NCBI GenBank assembly: GCA_028700325.1
Contig: JAQVSV010000005.1
Span: 1 to 58,759, forward strand
Direction of reading: 5' to 3'
DNA: 58,759 bases
Source of the DNA: Elusimicrobiaceae bacterium
Lineage (GTDB): Bacteria; Elusimicrobiota; Elusimicrobia; Elusimicrobiales; Elusimicrobiaceae
Positions 1 to 8,507 of the stretch are shown here, in pieces. Below the pieces are notes generated by a model. It searched no databases, was not told where the DNA came from, and worked only from the letters and a program-made list of their open reading frames with translations. Position numbers and translations under genes: made by a program. Position 1 is the first letter of the stretch. Each line of letters starts with the position of its first letter.

Positions 1-154
1 AACCATTTGGCGACCGCAGGCCCGCCGGAAAAAGTTTCGGCCCGCGCAAACCGTTTGACAAAGACCGCAAGCCGTTCGACAGGGACAGAAAACCCTCTGA
101 CCGCGACCGCAAACCATTTGGCGACCGCAGGCCCGCCGGAAAAAGTTTCGGCCC
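1..154 (+). repeat. Direct repeat, 43 bp identical, period 111 bp
   Basis: Bases 1-43 recur identically at 112-154. The offset of 111 bases is exactly 37 codons, so the repeat preserves the reading frame of the basic tail of the methyltransferase. Between the copies lie shorter degenerate DRKPFD-type units. The first copy may continue left of the window. This is a coding repeat, consistent with expansion of a low-complexity RNA-binding tail. Confidence 0.85.
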
Positions 155-1724
155 TCACCCGTTCCGTTCCGAGGAACGGCCGCGCCGGCCCTTTGATAAA
201 GATAAAAAACCCTTCGCCCGCGAGCAAAAACCTTTCAATCGCGTAGCCAAGCCACGCCGCTCTTTCGAGCATGACGACAGACCCCGCCCGGAACTTAAGG
301 AAACCGGCATCTATCATTTAAACATGAGCCGGGTTCTGCCGCCGGAAGAACAGGAAACCCTTAAGGTAACCGCGGAACGGTTCGTTCCGGGCGGCGAATC
401 CGTTTGTGAAACCGAACGCGGCAACAAAAAAGTGCTCGTGCCTTATGCAGCGACAGGCGACGTGCTCGAAATAAAGACCACTGGCACCAATTCCAAAGCG
501 ATGCACGAGGGCACGATCCTGCATGTGCTCCAGCACGGGCATGGGCGCACCGAACCGGAATGCCCGCTCCATTTCACGCCCGGAAAGACTTTCTGGTGCG
601 GCGGCTGCGATTTCGGACATCTCACCTATGACGAGCAGCTGAAAGCCAAATTTGAAATCGTGGAGGAGTCGTTCCGGCGGGCGGGTCTCGCGAACATAGC
701 GGTCCGCAAGCCGCTTGCCTCCCCGGTGGACAAACGCTACCGCAACAAAAACCAGATACCGGTAGTGCACAAGGCCGACGGCCGGGTGCTTACCGGGTTC
801 TACCAGCCGGGCACGCATCGCATCGTACCGTTTGAGGACTGCATCGTGCAGCCCAAACTCACCATCGAGATCCTGCGCGTGTTGCGCGAACTGGTGTCAA
901 AAGCGGGCTGGTCCACTTACGATATTGACTCCGGGCGCGGCTGGCTCAAGCACTTTTTCATCCGCACCAACTCCAAAAGCGAGGCGGTGGTGGTGCTGGT
1001 GGCCTCTTCCGGAGACGCGCCGGGGATAGAGCAGATAGTCCGGAAACTGACCCGCGCGGTGCCGGCTGTAGTTTCGGTTTACCTCAACGTGCAGATCGAG
1101 AAAACGCCCGTCGTGCTGGGGCATGAATGGATTCACCTGCACGGCAAATCGCTGCTCACGGAAACGCTGTGCGGGATGGAGTTCATGATGTACCCCGGCT
1201 CGTTTCTGCAGGTAAACAACCGCGCCGCCGAAAAAATGTTCAACATTGTAGGCGATTTTCTGGCGATGGGCGAAAAAACGCCGTTTCTGTATGACATTTA
1301 CTGCGGCGTGGGCGTGATCGGGCTTCTGCACTGCAACGGGTACGAGCGACTGATAGGGATTGAGGAAAATCAGGGCGCAGTCGCCTGCGCGTACAAAAAC
1401 GCGGAAAACAATCACATTGAGAACGCGTCGTTCATAGCGGGCAAGGCGGAAACGGTTTTCGCGGCCGACATCTACAGCAAGCTCAGCCGCACCGCCACCG
1501 TGATTGTGGATCCGCCGCGCAAAGGCTGCAACATCGCGCTGCTGACGCGGTTTAAGCATCCGTCCATCCGCAAGATCATCTATGTATCATGCAATCCAGA
1601 AACATTCGCGCGGGACGCGCAGGTGCTGATGACCTGCGGGTTCGACCTGAAAATTGTCCAGCCGATAGACATGTTTCCGCAGACGGCGCACATTGAACTG
1701 ATCACTTATTTCGAACGCAGCTAG
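3..1724 (+). CDS. rlmD: 23S rRNA/tRNA (uracil-5-)-methyltransferase, RlmD/TrmA family, 5'-partial with basic repetitive N-terminal extension
   Basis: Class I SAM-dependent RNA m5U methyltransferase. Counting from the Met codon at 324, a [4Fe-4S]-type cysteine cluster is visible at C80, C92 and C95, with a likely fourth Cys in FEDC. The C-terminal half has the SAM-binding fold (DIYCGVGVIGLL), VDPPRKG, and the catalytic-Cys motif SCNPETFARD. The family normally starts near residue 324's position with a TRAM-like strand, but the same frame is open without a stop from base 3 to 324. That stretch encodes a basic, disordered tail (units such as FGDRRPAGKSFGP and KPFDKDRKPFD). No Shine-Dalgarno lies close before the ATG at 324. 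I therefore read one protein whose true start is left of the window. A separate start at 324 cannot be excluded. Whether the target is 23S U1939-like or tRNA U54 cannot be told from sequence. Confidence 0.85.
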   Translation, partial: PFGDRRPAGKSFGPRKPFDKDRKPFDRDRKPSDRDRKPFGDRRPAGKSFGPHPFRSEERPRRPFDKDKKPFAREQKPFNRVAKPRRSFEHDDRPRPELKETGIYHLNMSRVLPPEEQETLKVTAERFVPGGESVCETERGNKKVLVPYAATGDVLEIKTTGTNSKAMHEGTILHVLQHGHGRTEPECPLHFTPGKTFWCGGCDFGHLTYDEQLKAKFEIVEESFRRAGLANIAVRKPLASPVDKRYRNKNQIPVVHKADGRVLTGFYQPGTHRIVPFEDCIVQPKLTIEILRVLRELVSKAGWSTYDIDSGRGWLKHFFIRTNSKSEAVVVLVASSGDAPGIEQIVRKLTRAVPAVVSVYLNVQIEKTPVVLGHEWIHLHGKSLLTETLCGMEFMMYPGSFLQVNNRAAEKMFNIVGDFLAMGEKTPFLYDIYCGVGVIGLLHCNGYERLIGIEENQGAVACAYKNAENNHIENASFIAGKAETVFAADIYSKLSRTATVIVDPPRKGCNIALLTRFKHPSIRKIIYVSCNPETFARDAQVLMTCGFDLKIVQPIDMFPQTAHIELITYFERS

Positions 1725-1743
1725 CCGGAAACATTGACCTCTG

Positions 1744-1778
1744 AAAAAAACCGCCGGGATAATCCGGCGGTTTTTTTT
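1744..1778 (+). terminator. Rho-independent terminator after the methyltransferase gene
   Basis: A 7-bp GC stem (ccgccgg at 1751-1757 pairing with ccggcgg at 1764-1770, loop gataat) is followed by eight T at 1771-1778 and preceded by a run of A at 1744-1750. The A and T runs on both sides allow it to work in both directions, which suits its place between the convergent methyltransferase and pbpC genes. Confidence 0.9.
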
Positions 1779-1884
1779 CAGGCCGCGCCAGCCCGGTATG
1801 CAGCAAAATAACCGAGAATCCGCCCGTTACGGCAACACCGCCCATCACCCTTGAAAACAAGCGGCGGGCGTGTTCAATACCGGG

Positions 1885-4122
1885 TTATCTGCCCGGATCC
1901 GGTTCCGGCACAGGCTCGCCATAACCTATCACCCTGAATCTTGCCGGCCTGGTTTTTACGGTTTTCCCGCCGCATTCCTGCGTAAAATACACGGAATGCG
2001 CGCCGGGCTTCAAACCCCACCACGCCTGCCCGGCGCTGGAGGACACTGCCGCGCCGTCCACCCGCCACTGCACGGGCGCTGAACACGGCGTAGCGGCCTG
2101 CAGTTTGATCTCCTGCGAAGCTGCGGGGTAGGCGGGTTCAAGCACGAATACGTCCCCGTCTTTCGGAAACGACACCGAAACCGTTTTCACAAAAGCGCGG
2201 GCCGGCGTTACCATGCCTTCTGGTTTATGAACCGGGCAGCCGGCCTCCGGCAAACGACTGGCGTAAAACAGTTCGTTTGCCGTCGCCGGACAGAAATGAC
2301 CGGCCGCGCGCCCCGAATCAGGACAGATTTCCGCTTCGGCAAGACCAGCCGGGCGCGCGAACCCGCCGGACGGATACCTGCGCTGCAGCATAAACGCCGC
2401 CAGCCTCAGCAGCGGGCCGGCTCCGGTAACGCCGGAAACCCTGCGCATGGGGCTGGCGTCGAAATTGCCCGCCCAGACCGCCACCGTCCACCCCGGCGTG
2501 TACCCCACCGCCCAGTTGTCCTTGTAATCCTTGCTCGTGCCGGTTTTTGCGGCGAAAGGAAACGGCATATTAAACGGCGAATCAAGCGAAAAAGCCGCTT
2601 CCCGTGCATGATTGTCGGACAGAATATCGGTGATAATATACGCCGCCCGTGCGTCCAGCGCGCGGCGCGGCAAGCCGGCGCGCCGCCCGAACACCGACCA
2701 CGGCAGATACTCCCCCCCGCGCGCAAGCGCGGCGTAGGCGTTAGCCAGCTCAAGCAGAGTAACCTCGCCGTTGCCCAGGCTCAGGCCCGCGCCGTAATGC
2801 CGGGCGTCCAGCCGCAAAGAATCGAACCCGAAATCATGCAGTGTTTTCAGCACGGCATCCGGGCCGAGCTGCTCCGCCAGATAAACCGCCGGAATATTAT
2901 AGGAACAGGCCAGCGCCTGCCTCACACTGACCGGCCCGTGAAACCGCCTGTCGTAATTTTCAGGCGAGAAGCCGTGCGCGAAAACGGCGGGCGAATCGGC
3001 GAGCCGGTCGGACGCGCGCCACCCGCGCTCAAGCGCAAGTCCGTACACAAAAGGCTTGAGCGCGGAACCGGGCTGGCGTAAAGCGGTAACGCCATCGACC
3101 TGGCCGGAATTCCGCTCGCTGAAATAATCCGCCGAGCCGACCCACGCCAGCACGCCGCCGGTTTTGTTGTCAAGCGCGACCAGCGCGGCGTTGGTGACGT
3201 TTTTATCACGCAATTTTTTGATATACGATCCGACGGCGCGCTCCAGCCCGCGCTGGAGCTCAAAATCAATCGAGGTACGGATCTTCCCGTCCGGCGGACG
3301 GCGGCCCCGCGCGTCCGCCGCATACCGGCGCAGCGCGAAATCGCAGAACTGCGGCGCGAAAAACCCGGCGGAACGTTTGCGGATTATTATTTTCTCGCTT
3401 AACGCGGATTCGTAAAGCGCGCGGTCTATGTAGCCGGCGGCTAGCATTCTGCCCAGCACCGCGTCGCGCCGGCGCAGGGCTTGCGCGTAATGGCGCACCG
3501 GGTCATAGCGGCTCGGGCTCTGCGGGATACCGGCAAGAAACGCCGACTGCGACAGTGTCAGCCGCTGCGGAGCCAGCTCAAAAAACAGTTCGCTGGCCGC
3601 ACCGATCCCCGCCGCGTTATTTGAAAAGTTAACGGTGTTAAGATACCGCTGAAGTATCTCCTGCTTGGTCATGCCGCGCTCCAGCCATAAGGCGCGCGCC
3701 ATTTCGCGCAGCTTGCCCGGCACCGTGCGTTCGCGCGGCGTTATCGCACGGGCCAGCTGCTGCGTTATGGTGGACGCGCCCGACACGGTTTTCCCGGCGC
3801 GCGCGTTCTGCCACAGGGCGCGGGCGATGGCGCGCACGTCCACGCCGGGATGTTCGAGAAACCGCCTGTCCTCCGCCGCCAGAAACGCAAGCAGCGCCCA
3901 GGCCGGAACGTCCGCCAGCTTCACCGGCGCGCTGTAACAGCCGGCCGCCGACAGATAGCGGCGCAAAGGCTCGCCGCCGGCCGCCGCGACGGTGACCGAA
4001 TAATCCGCCGGCCCTGGCGGCGGCGCAGGCCGGGCCGGCCATATAAATAACGCCGCGGCGGACAAAAAAATCCCCGCCGCGGCGCATAAAACGGCTGTCT
4101 TCCTGCCAGCCGGCGGTTTCAT
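1885..4122 (-). CDS. pbpC: Penicillin-binding protein 1C (bifunctional transglycosylase/transpeptidase)
   Basis: 745-residue class A PBP of the PBP1C type, anchored by an N-terminal membrane segment (about 10-28). The GT51 glycosyltransferase domain shows AAEDRRF with catalytic Glu84 and the ASTITQQLAR motif. The transpeptidase domain shows the three penicillin-binding motifs: S353-A-L-K356, S407-Y-N409 and K526-T-G528. The last 100 or so residues match the BiPBP_C extension typical of PBP1C. It would polymerise and cross-link peptidoglycan in the periplasm, or act in repair. The start overlaps the end of the upstream alpha-2-macroglobulin ORF by 4 bases (ATGA), so the two are translationally coupled, as in the well-known yfhM-pbpC pairing, where the macroglobulin is thought to trap proteases that enter through damaged wall. 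Confidence 0.95.
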   Translation of the reverse strand: MKPPAGRKTAVLCAAAGIFLSAAALFIWPARPAPPPGPADYSVTVAAAGGEPLRRYLSAAGCYSAPVKLADVPAWALLAFLAAEDRRFLEHPGVDVRAIARALWQNARAGKTVSGASTITQQLARAITPRERTVPGKLREMARALWLERGMTKQEILQRYLNTVNFSNNAAGIGAASELFFELAPQRLTLSQSAFLAGIPQSPSRYDPVRHYAQALRRRDAVLGRMLAAGYIDRALYESALSEKIIIRKRSAGFFAPQFCDFALRRYAADARGRRPPDGKIRTSIDFELQRGLERAVGSYIKKLRDKNVTNAALVALDNKTGGVLAWVGSADYFSERNSGQVDGVTALRQPGSALKPFVYGLALERGWRASDRLADSPAVFAHGFSPENYDRRFHGPVSVRQALACSYNIPAVYLAEQLGPDAVLKTLHDFGFDSLRLDARHYGAGLSLGNGEVTLLELANAYAALARGGEYLPWSVFGRRAGLPRRALDARAAYIITDILSDNHAREAAFSLDSPFNMPFPFAAKTGTSKDYKDNWAVGYTPGWTVAVWAGNFDASPMRRVSGVTGAGPLLRLAAFMLQRRYPSGGFARPAGLAEAEICPDSGRAAGHFCPATANELFYASRLPEAGCPVHKPEGMVTPARAFVKTVSVSFPKDGDVFVLEPAYPAASQEIKLQAATPCSAPVQWRVDGAAVSSSAGQAWWGLKPGAHSVYFTQECGGKTVKTRPARFRVIGYGEPVPEPDPGR

Positions 4123-7100
4123 TTCGCCAACGGCAGGATTTTCACCCTGCCGGTGGCGGTCCGGCCGAACACGTCAGGCTCGTACATGCACGACACAAAC
4201 CCGGCCGGCGCGCCATAATCGCCTTCCGCCACCGCCTGCACCATATAAGTGAACTCATGCTGGCCGGCGGGCAGGAACTCGGCGAACGCCGCAATACGGT
4301 CGTCATACCGCTGCACCTTGTGAAAACCCGGAGCATAATCTCCGGAAAACCAGCCCGCGTCCGCGGAACCGGCGGAGGCGACGCCCGCCTGGCCGGAAAG
4401 ATCGGTGTTCACGATTTCAAAACCGGCCGCGACAAAATCCTCAAGTGCCACGAAGTAGCGATCCTGCGCGGTATTGACCGACACCGTGACCTCGGCCCTC
4501 ACGCCGGGGCGCAGTTTCCCGCCGCCCGGCGCCTTCACTGCCCGCGTAACGGAGAAACCGCGTGCGAGCGGAGTTTTATACGCGGCCGGCACGGTTTTAA
4601 GTGCCATGGTGTAATAAAGCCGGCCGTCGCCGTCTTTTTCAAACCGTACGGGCACGGAAGCGGAGGAACGCGTCAGCATAAGCGCGTCGAACGCGGCGGT
4701 GGCCAGAACCGGCGCGAGATTCTCGAACCGGACACGCATAAGCGCGTCAGCCCCGGCAGTCACTTTCGCCGTAAAAGCCTGTTCCGGTTTTTCATAGGCC
4801 GAATAATAATATTCAAGCGCGCGAAGGGCGGCGGCGTTGTCGGCGGTGTTGTTCCACCGCCCGTTTTTCTGCTGGCGGACGAGCCAGCGGGCGACCTTGC
4901 CCGCGGCGGGAAACGTGCCGTCCGACTCCAGCAGCGCCTGCATGCAGAGCGCGGTTGTTTTTACCGCGCTCGCGTGCGAGCGCGCCGAAAAAGCCGTTTC
5001 GCCGAAAAACGCCGCGTCACCGCCGATGTTTTGCCGGTTGAGCAGCATGCGCGACAGTTCCGCGCGCTGTTCGTCCTTCACGCCAAGCCTGGAAGCCGCG
5101 CGCAAAAGACAGGAAACGCCTTCGCCGGACAGCGTGTCCCGCGCTCCGTAAAGCCTCGCAAACGCGTCCGGCCAGAAACTGCCGTTAAGCGCAAGCGCGT
5201 ACAGGGCATAAGCGGCGCTGTCGCCGCTGCCGTTTTTAATCAGGCCCTGCAGATAATTCACAGCGCCGGCGATGACCGGCGGGTCGGCCCGGTAGCCGCG
5301 TTTTGACGCGGCGGCGTAAGTTTCCAGCACATAGGAGGTAAGCCACGGGTCGGAATAGGAAGAATCCTCCCAGTATCCGAACCCGCCGCCCGGTCCTTTA
5401 TAGGAAGCGAGATTGGCAAACAGCTCGGACGCCTGTTTTTTCAGCGCGTCAGTATCCTGCGCAAGCCAGCGCCGGGCGAATTTTTCCGACACCAGAAGCG
5501 GCGCGAGTTTCGACAGTTTCTGCTCCAGACACTCATAGCGGTACCCGAGCAAATATTCCGCCGGCAGTTTAAGACTCGCCAGCGCGGTCGGCGACAGGAC
5601 AACCGCCAGCTCCGCGCTCAGCGCGTCAGCCGGACGCTTGAGAGTCTGAACGCCGGATCTTGCGATCGCCATCGAAACCGCCGTCGTTTCCGGCAGCTCG
5701 CCCTGCACTACGGGTATTTCCTGTTCCAGCCCGTCGCTCTCTTCGCCCGCCCGCGCAGTGAAAACCAGCGCGGCGGGGCCGGTTGATATTGCGCTGAAAG
5801 ACCATTCCAGCCGTTTGGCCGCGCCCGCTTTCAGAGTAACCTCACTCGGCGCGTTCGCGGCGGCCGCCAGCGCGCCAGAAACGTTCATTTCGACTCTGGC
5901 GGAAACCGTGGCGGTTGAATAGTTTATCAGCACCGCGCCGGCCTTGAACGTGTCGCCTTTTCTGGCGAAGCGAGGCAGCGCGGCTTTAAGCATGAGCGGC
6001 TTGGAAACCCTGATAGTGTCCGTGGAACTGCCGAACCGCGTTTCAGACGCGGCGACGGCGATTATCCTGTACGAAGTAAGCGTGTCCGGCAGCCTGAACG
6101 CAACACGCGCAGAGCCTTTGCGGTCGGTCATCACCGCCGGCATCCATGCGGCAAGCGGTATGAAATTCGAGCGTATGTCCACCCCGCCCGCGGCGCCGCC
6201 GCCTCCGCCGCCCCGGTTCTCGCCTTTCTCTCCGAAATTGCGCTGGCCCAGCACGAGCGGACGGGAATCGGCCGTTTTAACTCCGAGCGGGCGGGTTTCG
6301 TAAACCGCGCCGAACGGGTCGGGCGTGCCGTAATCCGTCAGATTAAGCACGCCCTCGTCAACCGCGTAAAAAGCCACTTCCGCAGGCGTGCCGTCGCCTT
6401 CCGCGTCCAGCGTGCGGATCTCGACAGCCGCCTCCGCGCCCGGCCTGTATTCTTTCGTTTCGGGCTTTAACCGCACGATTAGCCGGTTCTCGTCGGGGCT
6501 TACCGGAATGTTGATATACCCGAATTTGGCTTTCGGCTTGCCCGCGTCGAGCGATGACGCTGTCGGCTTGGCCGTTCTGCCGTTAACAAGCACCACGCCG
6601 ACATAAATATTCGGCACATGCCCGGCGCGCAGTTTCAGCTTGATTTCCTCGGCGCCGCCACTGATGCGCTCCACACGGCTCTCCACCACGCCCGCGCTTT
6701 CCACGGTGATCAGCGCCCACGCCTTTTCAAAGGGGGACTTGATCATTATTTTCGCGGTGTCGCCGGGTTTGTACCCGCTTTTATCGGCCGCAAGCGCGAC
6801 CAGATCGGTGTCGTCGCGTTCCCACGACACCCCCCCGTCGCCGGGCACATAAAAAGTGAAAGCCGTGGCGTTTGCGCGGCCGCCGCGCTCGCCGTTCAGC
6901 GCCAGGCGGTACGAACCCGGCGGCAGATCCTGCGGTATGGGCCAGCGGTATTCGCCGGAGCCGGACGTGTACGAAAACGTGGAGACCGGAATGATTTTTT
7001 CTTCCGACACGATTTCCAGCCGCCCCGACAGGCCCGCCCGCGCCGCGTTGCGGTACTCCCTGCGGGCAAGACCCGCCGTAACCGCCACGCCGGGCGCTGG

Positions 7101-8498
7101 CGCGCCGTCAGGCCGCACGGAAACGATGCCCGCAAAAACCGGCGTCGTGCTTTTTTCCACCCGCCACGGCCCGGCCACGCCCAGATAAAAATCCGCCGGA
7201 TGCAAAGTGGCGGCGGTTCTGGAAAACAGTCTCTGCATATCGGGGCTTAACACCGACGCTTCGGCTATCAGGCTGTACGGGCGCGTTACCGTAGCGGTGA
7301 CCCCGGCCACGGAAAACGACAGCCTGCCGTTTTCATCAAGCCGGCCCCGGCCGGCGGCCAGAACACGGTCCGGCGTATAATCCGCGTTCACGAAAGTATA
7401 GGAGCCCAGCCCGCAGGGCGCGAACGGCGCGGGCGAGAGCAGGAGCGACCATTCCGCCTCCGCGCCCGCCATAGGCGCGCCGGCCAGATACCAGCCGTCC
7501 ACAGCCGCCGAAAAAGTGTCGCCCCGATAATAGTTCTTCTGAAGCGGCGTAACCGAAACCGCGAACTGCGCCCGCTTAAACGCCTCCACCTGAAAATTCG
7601 CCTGCTCATCCACCTTGGGGCCGGCGGGATCGGGGTTGGACAGCCGCACGCTCCAGAACCCGGGTCCGGCGGTTTTGGAGAGCGGGAAGCTGAAATCGAA
7701 CGAGGAGCTGTCCGACACGGACGCCGTAAAACTGGACACTGTCGCATTCCCCCCGTCAGCCACTGTCACCGCAAGCTCGCGCACTCCGGCGTAAGTCACG
7801 CCTTTTTTGCCGTACCGGCGCAGGAACCCTTTGACGCTGACCGTTTCACCGGGCCGGTAAAGCCCGCGATCGGTAAAAACAAGCGTCCTGGCCGTGCCGG
7901 CCGGTTTTTCAAACCGGGCGGGCAGCCCGAAACGCCAGGGCTCCAGGCCGGAAGCGAAATCAAGCGACAGCGCCGCGATATCGCCTTTTTTTTCGGCGAA
8001 AGCCCACAGATCCGGCGATTCCCATTCACTGTCCGCGGCCAGCCCGAGCGCGCCCCAGCCGGGCAGTTCGGCCAGCCCGTCGCCATCGGTGCGCCCGGTC
8101 CAGACCACGTTGTTTTTTCCGTCGCGCAGGGTGATATTGACCCGGCCCAGCGGCTCGCCTGCGCTTAAATCGGTAGTCCACACCAGCCCGTTCACGGGCG
8201 AGGATTTCACGGTAAGCCCGATACCCGTAACGTTATCGAACGCCCACGCCCATTTGGCGCGCGAAGGCAGATACACGCCGGTAAACACGAACGGCGTTGC
8301 AGTGGAAAGATCTATCCCGCCGTAACAGCCGCTGTTGACGCGCGCGCGCGGTTCCAGCGCCTTCGGCTCCACTCCTTCCGGCAGGGCCGGAGCGCCGCCG
8401 GCTGAGGCTTTCATGCTGCCGTACTCGGTTATGAAATCCCCTTCCGCCACGGACTTCTGCGCATACAACACCTGCGGCACGTTCATTGCGCTGTACAC
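4119..8498 (-). CDS. yfhM: Alpha-2-macroglobulin-like protein, main part (downstream of an in-frame TAG)
   Basis: 1459 codons from a GTG at 8498 that lacks any upstream Shine-Dalgarno. It holds most of a bacterial alpha-2-macroglobulin: MG-type beta domains, the MG2 motif GLYRPGETV (about 212-220), a Gly-rich bait-like stretch (about 764-772), RSNFIPLAAW, and the thioester motif C990-L-E-Q993 in YRYECLEQKLS, identical in form to the CLEQ of the E. coli protein. Such proteins covalently trap proteases in the periplasm. There is no signal peptide on this ORF. The signal peptide and Ig-like domains are on the ORF just upstream in the same frame, separated only by TAG and three sense codons. The intact protein would be about 1839 residues, the usual size. 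Without readthrough or reinitiation this part would be unexpressed or cytoplasmic. Confidence 0.85.
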   Translation of the reverse strand: MYSAMNVPQVLYAQKSVAEGDFITEYGSMKASAGGAPALPEGVEPKALEPRARVNSGCYGGIDLSTATPFVFTGVYLPSRAKWAWAFDNVTGIGLTVKSSPVNGLVWTTDLSAGEPLGRVNITLRDGKNNVVWTGRTDGDGLAELPGWGALGLAADSEWESPDLWAFAEKKGDIAALSLDFASGLEPWRFGLPARFEKPAGTARTLVFTDRGLYRPGETVSVKGFLRRYGKKGVTYAGVRELAVTVADGGNATVSSFTASVSDSSSFDFSFPLSKTAGPGFWSVRLSNPDPAGPKVDEQANFQVEAFKRAQFAVSVTPLQKNYYRGDTFSAAVDGWYLAGAPMAGAEAEWSLLLSPAPFAPCGLGSYTFVNADYTPDRVLAAGRGRLDENGRLSFSVAGVTATVTRPYSLIAEASVLSPDMQRLFSRTAATLHPADFYLGVAGPWRVEKSTTPVFAGIVSVRPDGAPAPGVAVTAGLARREYRNAARAGLSGRLEIVSEEKIIPVSTFSYTSGSGEYRWPIPQDLPPGSYRLALNGERGGRANATAFTFYVPGDGGVSWERDDTDLVALAADKSGYKPGDTAKIMIKSPFEKAWALITVESAGVVESRVERISGGAEEIKLKLRAGHVPNIYVGVVLVNGRTAKPTASSLDAGKPKAKFGYINIPVSPDENRLIVRLKPETKEYRPGAEAAVEIRTLDAEGDGTPAEVAFYAVDEGVLNLTDYGTPDPFGAVYETRPLGVKTADSRPLVLGQRNFGEKGENRGGGGGGAAGGVDIRSNFIPLAAWMPAVMTDRKGSARVAFRLPDTLTSYRIIAVAASETRFGSSTDTIRVSKPLMLKAALPRFARKGDTFKAGAVLINYSTATVSARVEMNVSGALAAAANAPSEVTLKAGAAKRLEWSFSAISTGPAALVFTARAGEESDGLEQEIPVVQGELPETTAVSMAIARSGVQTLKRPADALSAELAVVLSPTALASLKLPAEYLLGYRYECLEQKLSKLAPLLVSEKFARRWLAQDTDALKKQASELFANLASYKGPGGGFGYWEDSSYSDPWLTSYVLETYAAASKRGYRADPPVIAGAVNYLQGLIKNGSGDSAAYALYALALNGSFWPDAFARLYGARDTLSGEGVSCLLRAASRLGVKDEQRAELSRMLLNRQNIGGDAAFFGETAFSARSHASAVKTTALCMQALLESDGTFPAAGKVARWLVRQQKNGRWNNTADNAAALRALEYYYSAYEKPEQAFTAKVTAGADALMRVRFENLAPVLATAAFDALMLTRSSASVPVRFEKDGDGRLYYTMALKTVPAAYKTPLARGFSVTRAVKAPGGGKLRPGVRAEVTVSVNTAQDRYFVALEDFVAAGFEIVNTDLSGQAGVASAGSADAGWFSGDYAPGFHKVQRYDDRIAAFAEFLPAGQHEFTYMVQAVAEGDYGAPAGFVSCMYEPDVFGRTATGRVKILPLAK

Positions 8499-8507
8499 AT
8501 GTTTGGG

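Noticed and set aside
7-246. 79-codon ORF with an ATG-like start overlapping the coding repeat
   Set aside because: It is a different frame through the repeat; the frame starting at base 3 continues into the methyltransferase and explains the region.
2227-3081. Open frame opposite pbpC
   Set aside because: Arg/Gln/Pro-rich shadow of the pbpC transpeptidase region; pbpC motifs are all intact on the minus strand.
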